A DNA stretch of 64,000 nt. It comes from Salipiger mangrovisoli (GTDB lineage Bacteria; Pseudomonadota; Alphaproteobacteria; Rhodobacterales; Rhodobacteraceae). Both the position numbers and the translations under genes were made by a program. This document shows, piece by piece, positions 1 to 8,843 of the stretch. How positions within the stretch are numbered: position 1 is the first letter of the stretch; each line of letters starts with the position of its first letter. Where the stretch lies: assembly GCF_015223355.1 (NCBI RefSeq), contig NZ_JADFFK010000001.1:62001-126000 (forward strand), in the 5' to 3' direction. A model generated the notes under the pieces. The model ran no database searches, was not told the DNA's origin, and worked only from the letters and a program-made list of their open reading frames with translations.

Positions 1-1531
1 CGTTCATCGCGAAGTCATCGTCGATGATGCCGATGCAGAGGCCGACGACGCTCAGCACGAAGGAGAGCGCGAAGGGCGCCATCAGCCGCCATTGGATCAC
101 CACCTTCGAGCGGTCGCCGCCCTTGGCGGTCACCGAGAACTTGTGCCCCTTCGGGCGGAACAGCCCGGAATAGGCAGCGCGGGTGATCGGGATGGCACCG
201 ATCAGCTGGCTCACGTCGTGCATGATGGGGATCATCAACCCGCGCGAGAGCAGGTTCATCACCATCGTGACCCAGACGTAATAGGGGCCGAAGTAGATCA
301 GCACGTCGGCGAGCCGCGCATCCACCACGGTGATCCCGAAGAACCAGTAGAGCAGCGGGAAGACCACGGCGGCGATGCGGAAGGGAAAGCTCGTCGCCCA
401 GAAGAACACGGAATCGATCACGCTCCAGCGGTCGCGCAGGCGCAGCTTCGCCTTGCTGAACGGGCCCACCGAAGAGCGCGCGATCTGCATCAGGCCGAGG
501 CACCAGCGGGCGCGCTGGGTGATGTATTCCTTGAGGCCCTCGGGTGCCAGCCCCTCGGTCAGCGGTTCATTGAGATAGACCGTGCGCCAGCCGTGACTTT
601 GCAGCGCGATGGTGAGCATGAAATCTTCGGTGATGCTCTCGGTCGGGAAGCCGCCGATCGCGCGCACCGCGTCGAAGCGGCAGATCGACGAGGTGCCGCA
701 GCAGATCGCGATGCCCCAGGCATCGCGCGAGGCCTGCATGTGGTCGAAGAAGAAGCGCTGCTCGTCGGGGTAGGAGGCACTGAGTCCGAGGTTGTGCTGG
801 ATCGGGTCCGCGTTGAAGAAGTGCTGCGGCGTCTGCACCAGCCCGACCTCGGGATCATGGAACAGCGCCAGGCTGCGCGACAGGAAGCCCCGGTGCGGCA
901 CGAAATCGGCATCGAGCACGGCAAAGAACTGCGGCGGCTCGGCATCTTCGGCCAGGCGGTCGAGCGCGTGGTTGATGTTGCCGGCCTTCGAGCCCTTGTT
1001 GTCGGGGCGGCGCAGGTAGCGCACGTTCTGCTCGGCGCAATAGTCGCGCAGCCAGTCGCGACGGCTGTCATCGAGCACAAGGATTTCCTTGTTGCGATGG
1101 CGCAGTGACTTGGCTCCGATGATGGTGCGTTCGAGAATGTCGCGGTCTTCGTTGTAGGTGGCGATCATCACCGCCACCTTCGGCTCGTCCGCCCCCCACC
1201 AATGCAGGTGTTCGTCGACCTCGTCGGTGCGCTGCTTGAAGCGGGCCAGGATCACAAAGGCGCTGAGCGAGCCGATCAGGGTCAGCAGTTCGAGCGCGTA
1301 GAGCATGTAGCTCAGCAGCGCATCCACTGTCAGGCCAAAGGGGGCAAGCGTCTCGGTGCCGCGCCACCAGGCGTAGCGCGCCGCGAAAAGGAAGGCGGCG
1401 GCAAAGAGAATGACGCGGTCGCGCGTGCGGTTCGGATCCACCACGAAGGGCAGGATGAGCCCGATCCCCGCGACGAGCAGCAGGTAGGCGCTGCTCGACC
1501 CCAGGTCGCCAAGATGGGGGAAGGGGGCCAC
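1..1531 (-). CDS. Cellulose-synthase-like family 2 glycosyltransferase (BgsA-like beta-glucan synthase), 3' end outside window
   Basis: Inner-membrane processive beta-glycosyltransferase that would polymerise UDP-sugar (probably UDP-glucose) and extrude the chain. About 510 codons are inside the window; the C-terminus lies off the left edge. Seen: two N-terminal membrane segments; a GT2 core with substrate-binding Asp in VLDDSRRDW, the DAD motif in FFAVLDADFVP, the catalytic TED in ESITEDFML, the QRARW acceptor/translocation motif, further membrane segments, and the gating-loop motif FSVTAKGG characteristic of BcsA-type synthases. The start is a GTG one base after the stop of the HlyD gene, so the two are translationally close. 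It sits with a HlyD protein and a GH8 hydrolase, and no bcsB is present. That is the organisation of the Sinorhizobium bgsBA mixed-linkage glucan genes, so the product could be mixed-linkage beta-glucan instead of cellulose. Whether a PilZ domain or a different C-terminal tail follows cannot be seen. Confidence 0.88.
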   Translation of the reverse strand, partial: MAPFPHLGDLGSSSAYLLLVAGIGLILPFVVDPNRTRDRVILFAAAFLFAARYAWWRGTETLAPFGLTVDALLSYMLYALELLTLIGSLSAFVILARFKQRTDEVDEHLHWWGADEPKVAVMIATYNEDRDILERTIIGAKSLRHRNKEILVLDDSRRDWLRDYCAEQNVRYLRRPDNKGSKAGNINHALDRLAEDAEPPQFFAVLDADFVPHRGFLSRSLALFHDPEVGLVQTPQHFFNADPIQHNLGLSASYPDEQRFFFDHMQASRDAWGIAICCGTSSICRFDAVRAIGGFPTESITEDFMLTIALQSHGWRTVYLNEPLTEGLAPEGLKEYITQRARWCLGLMQIARSSVGPFSKAKLRLRDRWSVIDSVFFWATSFPFRIAAVVFPLLYWFFGITVVDARLADVLIYFGPYYVWVTMVMNLLSRGLMIPIMHDVSQLIGAIPITRAAYSGLFRPKGHKFSVTAKGGDRSKVVIQWRLMAPFALSFVLSVVGLCIGIIDDDFAMN

Positions 1532-1532
1532 G

Positions 1533-2705
1533 TCAGTTGAACCAGCCGCGGAACAGGTCGAGCGGGCGGCCGTCAAAGAAGGCGCGTCCGGTGCGGCCGA
1601 CCGAGCAGGTCAGCTCGGGGTCGGCGTTCAGCTCGGGGACCAGCAGCGTGACGTCATAGCGCTCGAGGTGTTTCTCGCTCGGGGCCACGGCCAGGTTGGC
1701 ATAGATCGTGCGCGCGCCGCTGCCGGCAAGCCGCCCGACCGTGGCAGGGTAGAGCTTCGACTCGCCGCTGAAGCGGAAGCTGGCGTCCTGCCCGACGCGC
1801 AGCGTGTTGAAGACGCGCTCGGTGACCGAAAGTGTGATGATGCTGTGGCCGCAATCGATCAGCCGCAGCAGGGGATCACCGCGCTGCACGTTCACCGCAT
1901 CGGCTTGAAGCGTCTCCCAGTAGAGCATGTCGGCCGCCGGTGCGCGCAGCTCGGCGCGCGCGCGCAGGCCCTGGGTTTGCCGGGCGCGGGCGATACGCCG
2001 CTCCAGCGCGGCACGGCGGGCACTGGCCTCGCTGCGATCGAAACCAAGCTGGGCGATCTCCGCGTCGAGCTGAATGCGGCGCTGCTCTGAGTAGGGGGCG
2101 TCATTGTAGCCGTCGCCCAGGAACACCCCGTCCTTCAGCGCCGCCAGCGCAATCTTCAGCGTCTCCACGCGCTCGCGGGCGTGGGACAGGGCAAGCGCGC
2201 GGGTCGCAGGTTCGCCGGGACGGCGGCTCTCTTCGACCGTCACGGCGTCGGCCAGCGCGGTCGAAGCCGCGGCGGTGGTGTCCTGTTCGAGCAGGTCAAC
2301 GCGCACGCGGGCTTCGGCGAGTTCGGCCTCCAGTTCGGCCACGCGCGCCTTGGTGAAAGCGGCGGTGCGCGCGGCAAGCGCGTCCCGCTCGCTGCTGCGC
2401 GCAGAAATCCCGGACAGGATGCGCATGTTCTCGGCGTCAACCGCATCCAGCTCGAACTGGAGGTCGTTGAGGTGGACCGGATCGGCCTGCGGATCGCTCA
2501 CGGTGGCCAGAAGCTCGTTCCGCGACAGGCGCGCGCCGAGCGCATGGCTCTGGAGTTCCAGATTGCCCGCCACCGGGCTGCGCAGGGTCACGACCGGAGC
2601 ATTGACCACCGCGTTCGCGCTGGCTGCGGTCATCTGCTCTCCGATGATCACCCAAAGCGTCAGGAGAATTGCGGCGACGCCGATGAAGAGTCGGGTGTAT
2701 TTCAT
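1533..2705 (-). CDS. HlyD-family membrane fusion protein of the beta-glucan operon (BgsB-like)
   Basis: A 390-aa periplasmic adaptor with one N-terminal membrane anchor (residues about 4-22), followed by a split biotinyl-lipoyl/barrel region and a long Ala/Glu/Arg-rich coiled-coil stretch (about residues 90-260) typical of HlyD proteins. The C-terminal beta-barrel part includes LRVGQDASFRF. The start MKYTRLFIG at 2705 was chosen because the upstream in-frame extension is Cys/Arg-rich and has no membrane character, whereas this Met directly precedes the anchor. The stop is separated from the GTG of the glycosyltransferase by one base. In bgsBA-type systems such a fusion protein partners the synthase to export the glucan, replacing BcsB. 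The partnership here is inferred from gene order. No outer-membrane channel gene is adjacent. Confidence 0.8.
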   Translation of the reverse strand: MKYTRLFIGVAAILLTLWVIIGEQMTAASANAVVNAPVVTLRSPVAGNLELQSHALGARLSRNELLATVSDPQADPVHLNDLQFELDAVDAENMRILSGISARSSERDALAARTAAFTKARVAELEAELAEARVRVDLLEQDTTAAASTALADAVTVEESRRPGEPATRALALSHARERVETLKIALAALKDGVFLGDGYNDAPYSEQRRIQLDAEIAQLGFDRSEASARRAALERRIARARQTQGLRARAELRAPAADMLYWETLQADAVNVQRGDPLLRLIDCGHSIITLSVTERVFNTLRVGQDASFRFSGESKLYPATVGRLAGSGARTIYANLAVAPSEKHLERYDVTLLVPELNADPELTCSVGRTGRAFFDGRPLDLFRGWFN

Positions 2706-2844
2706 GTCCTGCTCGCGTTTTTTGCCTGTTTCACAGGCTATTACATCGCAGCCCCTCGCGAGGTGCAAGCCAATGGCCGGCAAGTCTCGACGGTCGGCGG
2801 TTCCGCAGGGTCTATTGCGCTACTTTGTGGCTAGAACACGGCTT

Positions 2845-3900
2845 TCAGCAGCGGGCCTGTTCACGTTTTGCAAGAGCGGCGAGAAGTTGCAGGGTCGCGG
2901 GGTAGTAGGACTGCGCCGCGTCGCGCGCCCGCACGTCCGGGATTGCCTCGCAGCGGGCCAGAGCCGCGATCGAGAGGTAACCGGCGTAGTCGGATTCGTC
3001 GAGCACGCGGCCAGCGGCATCGACGCTCACCGCGATCTTGTCCGGGGAGGAGGCACTTTCGAAAGTGGCCAGCATCTGGGCCACCGCGGGGTTTCGGCTG
3101 CGGCCCGACCAGGTGAGGTAGAGCGGCACGCGCAGCGCATCGTAGCTCGACCGCAGGTCATGCTCCTCGGGCGGCGCGAAACCCTCGGCGGTCACGTCGA
3201 TCCAGTCCGGCATCACCGGCTCGCGCGCGAGTTCGGCGAGCACCGTCTCGCCGTGGTCGGCGGCGCGGATCAGGCGATCGTCCTCGGCGGCAAAGCCCAG
3301 CTCGCGCAGGGCGCGCGACATGACATAGGAGGGATTGAAAAGCACCCGCCCGGACGTCGCGCGGGATTCCGCGCCGGGCTTGAGCAGCAGCTCCTCCGGG
3401 GCGCGCGGGTCGGGCGCGAGGCAAAGCGCCGAGATGTCCCGCGCGATGGCGACGGCCTTGTCGTGGTACTGCCACCAGCCGCTGTCCCGCGCTGCCCGCA
3501 GCAGCGCCCAGGCCCGGAACAGATCGCCATCGGTGGCATTGTGCCAATCGTCGATGTTGTCGCGCCGGCGGGGCACCCATTGCCAGGCCATCAGGTTGTC
3601 CTGGCGGATGGCGAGGTTGTGGCTGGTCCACTCCTCGATATTGCGGAAAGTGCGCTCGTCTCCGAAAGCCTGCGCAAGGAGCATGCCGTAGCCCTGGCCC
3701 TCGGAGTGACTGGTGGCATTCTGCAAGTCATCCACGACCCGCCCATCGGGCTGCACGAAGCGCGCGCGCCACAGCCGCCAGCACTGCCCATCGTCAAGGC
3801 TCGCGGCAGCGGCTGCGCTCGGAAGGGCATGTGCAACCATCGCGGCGGCACCGGCGATCAGTTTGCGTCTTGTGATCACTCGTAGGTCGTCTTTCGGCAA
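2845..3900 (-). CDS. Glycoside hydrolase family 8 (endo-beta-glucanase), Tat-exported
   Basis: A 351-aa secreted endoglucanase related to BcsZ/CelY. It begins with a twin-arginine signal (ITRRKLIAGAAAM, then an Ala-rich region ending about residue 33). Family hallmarks are present: the catalytic acid in SEGQGYGM (Glu67), the ATDGDLFRAWAL segment (about residues 122-133) and the catalytic base region SSYDALRVPLYL (Asp254). It is first in the minus-strand operon, 139 bp upstream of the HlyD gene. Glucanases of this type trim or edit the nascent beta-glucan in cellulose operons, and the same role is inferred here. The start is a TTG with an AAGGGG Shine-Dalgarno about 6 nt upstream; an in-frame GTG seven codons later is the alternative and would still retain the RR motif. 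Confidence 0.85.
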   Translation of the reverse strand: MPKDDLRVITRRKLIAGAAAMVAHALPSAAAAASLDDGQCWRLWRARFVQPDGRVVDDLQNATSHSEGQGYGMLLAQAFGDERTFRNIEEWTSHNLAIRQDNLMAWQWVPRRRDNIDDWHNATDGDLFRAWALLRAARDSGWWQYHDKAVAIARDISALCLAPDPRAPEELLLKPGAESRATSGRVLFNPSYVMSRALRELGFAAEDDRLIRAADHGETVLAELAREPVMPDWIDVTAEGFAPPEEHDLRSSYDALRVPLYLTWSGRSRNPAVAQMLATFESASSPDKIAVSVDAAGRVLDESDYAGYLSIAALARCEAIPDVRARDAAQSYYPATLQLLAALAKREQARC

Positions 3901-4257
3901 GTTTCGCCCCTTTTAGGGCGTGTCTGTAATGTAATTATGAGCGCGGAAATCCAATTCCAAAGATTACGCGAACGTAATCCACTATTTTCTACTTTTGCGT
4001 GAGACTAATTCGCAACGGGTCCGGGCTCCGGCTTTGGTCCCGTTTTGTTCGTACAAAAATGATTTCATGCCGCCTGTTTCCTGTGCGTAGGTCGCGAGGG
4101 TGGGGATTTTTTACGCAGATGGAGCGGATTTTCAACCCGAAGATTTCGCCCGATCAGCGACCGGCTGCACAAGCCGCGACGGCTCACGTCAAATGGTCGC
4201 AGGACCGGCGGACTGAAAAGGCCGGACCAGGACAACAGGGATAATTCGGAGGTTCCA
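3901..4257. other. 357-bp intergenic region between the divergent glucan operon and amide-uptake operon
   Basis: No convincing gene. The left third (about 3930-4005) is noticeably AT-richer than the surroundings and carries a perfect inverted repeat (annotated separately), so it probably holds promoters for both directions. Near the right end, AATTCGGAGG just before the ATG at 4258 provides the ribosome binding site of the binding-protein gene. Confidence 0.5.
3962..3979. promoter_or_regulatory. Perfect 7-bp inverted repeat GATTACG-CGAA-CGTAATC, operator-like
   Basis: Exact palindrome with a 4-nt centre in the AT-rich middle of a divergent promoter region, 60 bp upstream of the GH8 start. 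It looks like a dimeric regulator operator. The CGAA centre could instead cap a small RNA hairpin. The cognate protein is unknown; no regulator gene adjoins. Confidence 0.4.
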
Positions 4258-5856
4258 ATGCTTCGTTTGAAAGCAGGTATCGCGGCGCTTGCCGTCGCGG
4301 CCACCATGGCCAGCGCCGCTTGGGCGCAGGGCACGTTGCGGATCGGCATGACCGCGGCAGACATTCCTCTCACCACTGGCCAGACAGACCAGGGCGGCGA
4401 GGGGATGCGGTTCATGGGCTACACCGTCTATGACTCGCTGATCGAATGGGATCTCACCAGTGCCGACAAGCCCTCGGTGCTGATCCCCGGCCTGGCAACC
4501 GAATGGTCGGTGGACGCCGAGGACAAGACCAAGTGGATCTTCAAGCTGCGCGAAGGCGTGACCTTCCATGACGGCGCGCCCTTCACCGCCGCCGATGTGG
4601 TCTGGAACCTCGACAAGATCCTCGTCGAAAGCTCCGAACAGTATGACCCGCGCCAGGCGGCGCAGGGCAAGTCGCGCATCCCGGCGGTGGCCTCGTACAA
4701 GGCGATCGACGACTACACGCTCGAGATCGTCACCAAGGAACCCGACGCCACGCTGCCCTACCAGATGACCTGGATCCTCATGTCGTCCAAGGCGAACTGG
4801 GAAGCCATGGACAAGGACTGGGAGAAGGTTGCGGGCAGCCCCTCCGGCACCGGCCCATGGAAACTGGAAACCTTCGTCCCGCGCGAACGTGCCGAGATGG
4901 TGCCCTTCGCCGATTACTGGGACGAGACCCGCATCCCCAAGCTCGACAAGATGGTGCTGATCCCGCTGCCCGAGCCGAACGCCCGTTCGGCCGCGCTGCT
5001 GTCGGGTCAGGTGGACTGGATCGAGGCCCCGGCGCCCGACACCATCCCGGCGATGGAAGGCAACGGCTTCGTCATCTCGTCGAACGCCTATCCGCACAAC
5101 TGGACCTGGCACCTGTCGCGGCTCGAGGGCTCGCCCTGGAACGACATCCGCGTGCGCAAGGCCGCCAACCTCGCCATCGACCGCGAGGGCATGATGCCGC
5201 TGCTGGGTGGCCTGATGGTTCCGGCCAAGGGCTTCCTGCCGCCGAGCTCGCAATGGTTCGGCAATCCGACCTTCGAGGTGAAATATGACCTCGACGCCGC
5301 CAAGGCGCTGATGGAAGAGGCCGGCTTCGGCCCGGACAACCATCTGAAGGTGAAGGCGCTGATCTCGCCCTCGGGCTCGGGCCAGATGCTGCCGCTGCCA
5401 ATGAACGAGTATGTCCAGCAGAGCCTTGCGGAGATCTGGATCGACGTCGAGTTCATGGTCGTCGAGTGGAACCAGATGATCAACCTGTGGCGCGCCGGTG
5501 CGGCCGACCCGTCGGTCGACGGCGCCATGTCGATCAACTTCACCTACTTCATCCAGGATCCGTTCACCGGCCTCATCCGTCACCTCGACGAGAACCTGAT
5601 CGCGCCGAACGGCACCAACTGGGGCCACTACAGCGACCCCGAGATGCAGGAGCTGTTCAAGCAGATCAAGACCACCTTCGATCCCGAGGCCCAGGACGAG
5701 GTGCTGCGCAAGACGCATGAGAAATACGTCGATGACGCGCTGTTCCTGATGGTCACCCATGACGTGGCTCCGCGCGCCATGGCGCCGAAGGTGAAGGGCT
5801 TCGTGCAGGCCCAGAACTGGTACCAGAACTTCTCGTCGATCACGATCGAAGAGTAA
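4258..5856 (+). CDS. Oligopeptide-type ABC transporter substrate-binding protein
   Basis: A 532-aa periplasmic binding protein of the SBP family 5 (DppA/OppA fold). It has a Sec signal peptide (LKAGIAALAVAATMASAAWAQ) and the family signature region around TFHDGAPFTAADVVWNLDKIL. It captures the substrate for the importer encoded just downstream. The family takes dipeptides, nickel, opines, glutathione and other compounds, so the fold alone does not give specificity. The downstream amidase, RidA and racemase suggest an amide or amino-acid derivative. It is first in an operon of at least nine genes. A GGAGG lies 3 nt upstream of the ATG. A strong stem-loop follows the stop, as is common after highly expressed binding-protein genes. 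Confidence 0.92.
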   Translation: MLRLKAGIAALAVAATMASAAWAQGTLRIGMTAADIPLTTGQTDQGGEGMRFMGYTVYDSLIEWDLTSADKPSVLIPGLATEWSVDAEDKTKWIFKLREGVTFHDGAPFTAADVVWNLDKILVESSEQYDPRQAAQGKSRIPAVASYKAIDDYTLEIVTKEPDATLPYQMTWILMSSKANWEAMDKDWEKVAGSPSGTGPWKLETFVPRERAEMVPFADYWDETRIPKLDKMVLIPLPEPNARSAALLSGQVDWIEAPAPDTIPAMEGNGFVISSNAYPHNWTWHLSRLEGSPWNDIRVRKAANLAIDREGMMPLLGGLMVPAKGFLPPSSQWFGNPTFEVKYDLDAAKALMEEAGFGPDNHLKVKALISPSGSGQMLPLPMNEYVQQSLAEIWIDVEFMVVEWNQMINLWRAGAADPSVDGAMSINFTYFIQDPFTGLIRHLDENLIAPNGTNWGHYSDPEMQELFKQIKTTFDPEAQDEVLRKTHEKYVDDALFLMVTHDVAPRAMAPKVKGFVQAQNWYQNFSSITIEE

Positions 5857-5883
5857 GTCTCGACGCCGCCCGCTCGGGCGAGA

Positions 5884-5908
5884 CCCCGCCGCGCAATCCG
5901 CGGCGGGG
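5884..5908 (+). other. Stem-loop between binding-protein and permease genes (10-bp perfect stem)
   Basis: CCCCGCCGCG, loop CAATC, CGCGGCGGGG. There is no U-tract, so it is more likely an mRNA-stabilising or attenuating element than a full terminator. It would favour excess binding-protein mRNA over permease mRNA. Confidence 0.6.
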
Positions 5909-5935
5909 ACCCTACAAGCCAGGGACCACCTACCC

Positions 5936-6889
5936 GTGCTCAGCTATTTCTTCCGCCGCCTTCTGCTCGTGCTGCCCGTCGCCTTCGGGGTTTCGGTCAT
6001 CTGTTTCATGCTGGTGCAGATCGCGCCCGGCGATCCGCTCACCGCCATCATGCCCGTCGATGCCACCGCCGAGGAGCAGGCCGCCATGCGCGCCGCCTAC
6101 GGGCTCGACAAGCCTCTGCCCGTTCAATACGCGATCTGGATCGGCAACCTCGCGCAGGGCGACATGGGCAAGTCCATCGCCACCGGCCGCCCGGTCGCGC
6201 AGGAGGTCTTCGGCGCGGTGCAGAACTCGCTGTTGCTGGCCGTCTCGGCCGCGGTCATCGCCTTCCCGATCGGCATCTTCCTCGGCTTCCTCGCCGGCTA
6301 TTTCCGCGACACGCTGCTGGATCGCGCGGTCACCGCGCTGTCGATCACCGGCGTGTCGGTGCCGAACTACTGGCTCGGCATCGTGCTGGTCATCATCTTT
6401 TCCGTGAACCTCGGCTGGCTGCCCTCGATGGGGGCGGGGCCGGGCGGCTCACAGAGCTGGGAATGGGACTGGCTGCACATGCGCCACCTGATCCTGCCCG
6501 CCGTGACGCTCGCCGTCGTGCCGATCGGCATCGTTGCGCGCACCGTGCGCGCGCTGGCCGGCGACATCCTGACCATGGACTTCGTGCAGGCGCTCTACGC
6601 CAAGGGCATGAGCCGCGGCGACGTGCTGCGCCACGTGGCGCGCAACGCCGCCTCGACCGCGCTCTCGGTCATGGGGCTGCAGCTGGGCTACCTGCTGGGC
6701 GGCTCGATCCTGATCGAGACCGTGTTCAACTGGCCGGGCTCGGGCTTCCTGCTGTCCAATGCCATCTTCCAGCGCGACCTGCCGCTGCTGCAGGGCACCA
6801 TCCTCATCCTCGCGCTGTTCTTCGTGGCGATGAACCTCATCGTCGACGTGGCGCAGGCCGCGATCGACCCGCGCATCAAGAGGAGCTGA
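5936..6889 (+). CDS. Oligopeptide-type ABC transporter permease (DppB-like)
   Basis: A 317-aa inner-membrane permease with six predicted membrane segments. The N-terminal half carries the DppB/OppB pattern (FMLVQIAPGDPL near residue 25, then the AAYGLDKPLPVQY loop). The C-terminal EAA-type loop is around FVQALYAKGMSRGDVLRHVARNA, which contacts the ATPases. The start is a GTG at 5936, placed so that the first residues run directly into the first membrane helix. It pairs with the next permease to form the heterodimeric channel. Confidence 0.92.
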   Translation: MLSYFFRRLLLVLPVAFGVSVICFMLVQIAPGDPLTAIMPVDATAEEQAAMRAAYGLDKPLPVQYAIWIGNLAQGDMGKSIATGRPVAQEVFGAVQNSLLLAVSAAVIAFPIGIFLGFLAGYFRDTLLDRAVTALSITGVSVPNYWLGIVLVIIFSVNLGWLPSMGAGPGGSQSWEWDWLHMRHLILPAVTLAVVPIGIVARTVRALAGDILTMDFVQALYAKGMSRGDVLRHVARNAASTALSVMGLQLGYLLGGSILIETVFNWPGSGFLLSNAIFQRDLPLLQGTILILALFFVAMNLIVDVAQAAIDPRIKRS

Positions 6890-6892
6890 CCC

Positions 6893-7780
6893 ATGGCGCT
6901 TGCGGAAACCGACGCCATGCAGGGCGGCAAGACCGAGAAACCCCAAGGCTACTGGGCCGGGGTGGGCGCGCGCGTGGTGCGCGACCCGGTCTCGATGATC
7001 TGCCTTGTCGTGGTGCTGCTGCTGATCCTCTCGGCGATCTTCGCGCCCTACCTCGGCCTGCCCGATCCTTACAAGGGCTCGATGATCGCGCGCCTGAAGC
7101 CGCTCGGCACCGAGGGCCACCTGCTGGGCACCGACGAGCAGGGCCGCGACATGCTCGCCCGCCTCATCTACGGCGGGCGGCTGACGCTGTTCATCGGGCT
7201 GATGCCGGTGGTGCTGGCCTTCTTCATCGGCTCGGCGCTGGGGATCGTCGCGGGCTACGTCGGCGGCATGACCAACACCATCATCATGCGGGTGGTGGAT
7301 GTGTTCTTCGCCTTCCCGTCGGTGCTGCTGGCGATCGCCATCTCGGGCGCGCTGGGGGCGGGGATCGTCAACAGCCTCGTGTCGCTGACCATCGTCTTCA
7401 TCCCGCCGATCACCCGCGTCGCCGAGGCGGTCACCTCGGGCGTGCGTGCGCTCGACTACATCGACGCGGCACGGGCCACCGGGGCCAGCGCGCTGACGGT
7501 GATCCGCGTGCATGTGATCGGCAACGTGCTGTCGCCGATCTTCGTCTACGCCACCTCGCTGACTTCGGTGTGCATGATCCTCGCGGCGGGCCTTTCGTTC
7601 CTCGGCATCGGCGTGCGCCCGCCCGAGCCCGAATGGGGGCTGATGCTGAACACGCTGCGCTCGGCCATCTACATCAACCCGTGGCTCTCGGCGCTGCCGG
7701 GGGTGATGATCTTTATCACTTCGCTCTGCCTCAACCTGCTGAGCGACGGACTGAGGAGCGCGATGAATGTCCGCGACTGA
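6893..7780 (+). CDS. Oligopeptide-type ABC transporter permease (DppC-like)
   Basis: A 295-aa second permease. It has the longer cytoplasmic N-terminus and the periplasmic HLLGTDEQGRDMLARLIYGG motif that define the DppC/OppC side, and a C-terminal EAA loop around ALDYIDAARATGASALTVI. It starts 3 bp after the first permease stop and its 3' end overlaps the following ATPase by 14 bp, so the importer is tightly co-translated. Confidence 0.92.
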   Translation: MALAETDAMQGGKTEKPQGYWAGVGARVVRDPVSMICLVVVLLLILSAIFAPYLGLPDPYKGSMIARLKPLGTEGHLLGTDEQGRDMLARLIYGGRLTLFIGLMPVVLAFFIGSALGIVAGYVGGMTNTIIMRVVDVFFAFPSVLLAIAISGALGAGIVNSLVSLTIVFIPPITRVAEAVTSGVRALDYIDAARATGASALTVIRVHVIGNVLSPIFVYATSLTSVCMILAAGLSFLGIGVRPPEPEWGLMLNTLRSAIYINPWLSALPGVMIFITSLCLNLLSDGLRSAMNVRD

Positions 7781-8843
7781 CCTGTCTCCCGCACTCAAAC
7801 CCAAGACCGCCGCCCCCGAGAGCCGCGACAAGGGCGGCCCGGCGCAGCCGCTGGTCATCGTGAAGGACCTGCAGAAGCATTTCCCGGTGCGCGGCGGCAT
7901 CCTTGGCCGCACGCAGGCCATGGTGCAGGCGGTCGACGGCGTCTCCTTCGAGGTGAAGAAGGGCGAGACGCTGGGCATCGTCGGCGAGTCCGGCTGCGGC
8001 AAATCGACCACCGCGCGGCTGCTCATCGGCCTCATCGAGAAGGACAAGGGCGAGATCATCTTTGACGGGCAGGGGCTGGGCGAGACGCTGTCGCTGAAGG
8101 ACCTGCGCAAGGACGTGCAGATGGTCTTTCAGGACAGCTACGCCTCGCTCAACCCGCGGCTGACCATCGAGGACTCGGTGGCCTTCGGTGCCAAGGTGCA
8201 GGGTCTCGACGATCCCAATGGCCGGGCGCGCAGCCTGATGGCGCGCGTCGGGCTCGACCCCGACCGCTTTGCCCACCGCTACCCGCACGAGCTGTCGGGC
8301 GGCCAGCGCCAGCGGGTGAACATTGCCCGCGCGCTTGCCATGTCGCCGCGGCTGGTGGTGCTGGACGAGGCGGTCTCGGCGCTCGACAAGTCGGTCGAGG
8401 CGCAGGTGCTGAACCTGCTGTCGGACCTGCGCCGCGAGTTCGGCCTGACCTACATCTTCATCAGCCACGATCTGAACGTGGTGCGCTACATCTCGGACCG
8501 CATCCTTGTCATGTACCTCGGCGAGGTGGTCGAGGTCGCGCCGGTGGACAGCATTTGGCAGGAACAGGCGCATCCCTACACGCGCTCGCTGTTCTCGGCG
8601 ATGCCGTCGATGGACCCCGACAGCCGCACGCAGGAGCCGCCGCTGGCCGGTGATCCGCCGAACCCGATCGACCCGCCGAAGGGCTGCCGCTTCCACACCC
8701 GCTGCCGCTTTGCCAGCGAGGTGTGCAAGACACGGGTGCCGAAGCTGATGGGCCTGCCCGGCAACGCCGAGCACCTTGCGGCCTGCCACCTTCACGATGC
8801 AACCTCGGGCCATCCGAAAGCCGGACAGGGGGTACCGCAATGA
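7767..8843 (+). CDS. Oligopeptide-type ABC transporter ATP-binding protein (OppF/DppF-like)
   Basis: A 358-aa ATPase that powers the importer. Walker A GESGCGKST, ABC signature LSGGQRQRV and Walker B LVVLDEAVSALD are all intact. The C-terminal oligopeptide-transporter domain ends in a Cys-rich CRFHTRCRFAS segment typical of this family. The unusual DEAVSALD wording is the usual form for the F-type subunit. The stop overlaps (ATGA) a 33-codon reading frame that separates it from the second ATPase. Confidence 0.93.
   Translation: MSATDLSPALKPKTAAPESRDKGGPAQPLVIVKDLQKHFPVRGGILGRTQAMVQAVDGVSFEVKKGETLGIVGESGCGKSTTARLLIGLIEKDKGEIIFDGQGLGETLSLKDLRKDVQMVFQDSYASLNPRLTIEDSVAFGAKVQGLDDPNGRARSLMARVGLDPDRFAHRYPHELSGGQRQRVNIARALAMSPRLVVLDEAVSALDKSVEAQVLNLLSDLRREFGLTYIFISHDLNVVRYISDRILVMYLGEVVEVAPVDSIWQEQAHPYTRSLFSAMPSMDPDSRTQEPPLAGDPPNPIDPPKGCRFHTRCRFASEVCKTRVPKLMGLPGNAEHLAACHLHDATSGHPKAGQGVPQ

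Noticed and set aside
92..1108. Long plus-strand open frame opposite the glycosyltransferase gene
   Set aside because: It has His/Arg/Gly/Ala-rich composition without any family motif, and the opposite strand encodes a complete GT2 core. It is an antisense shadow caused by high GC.
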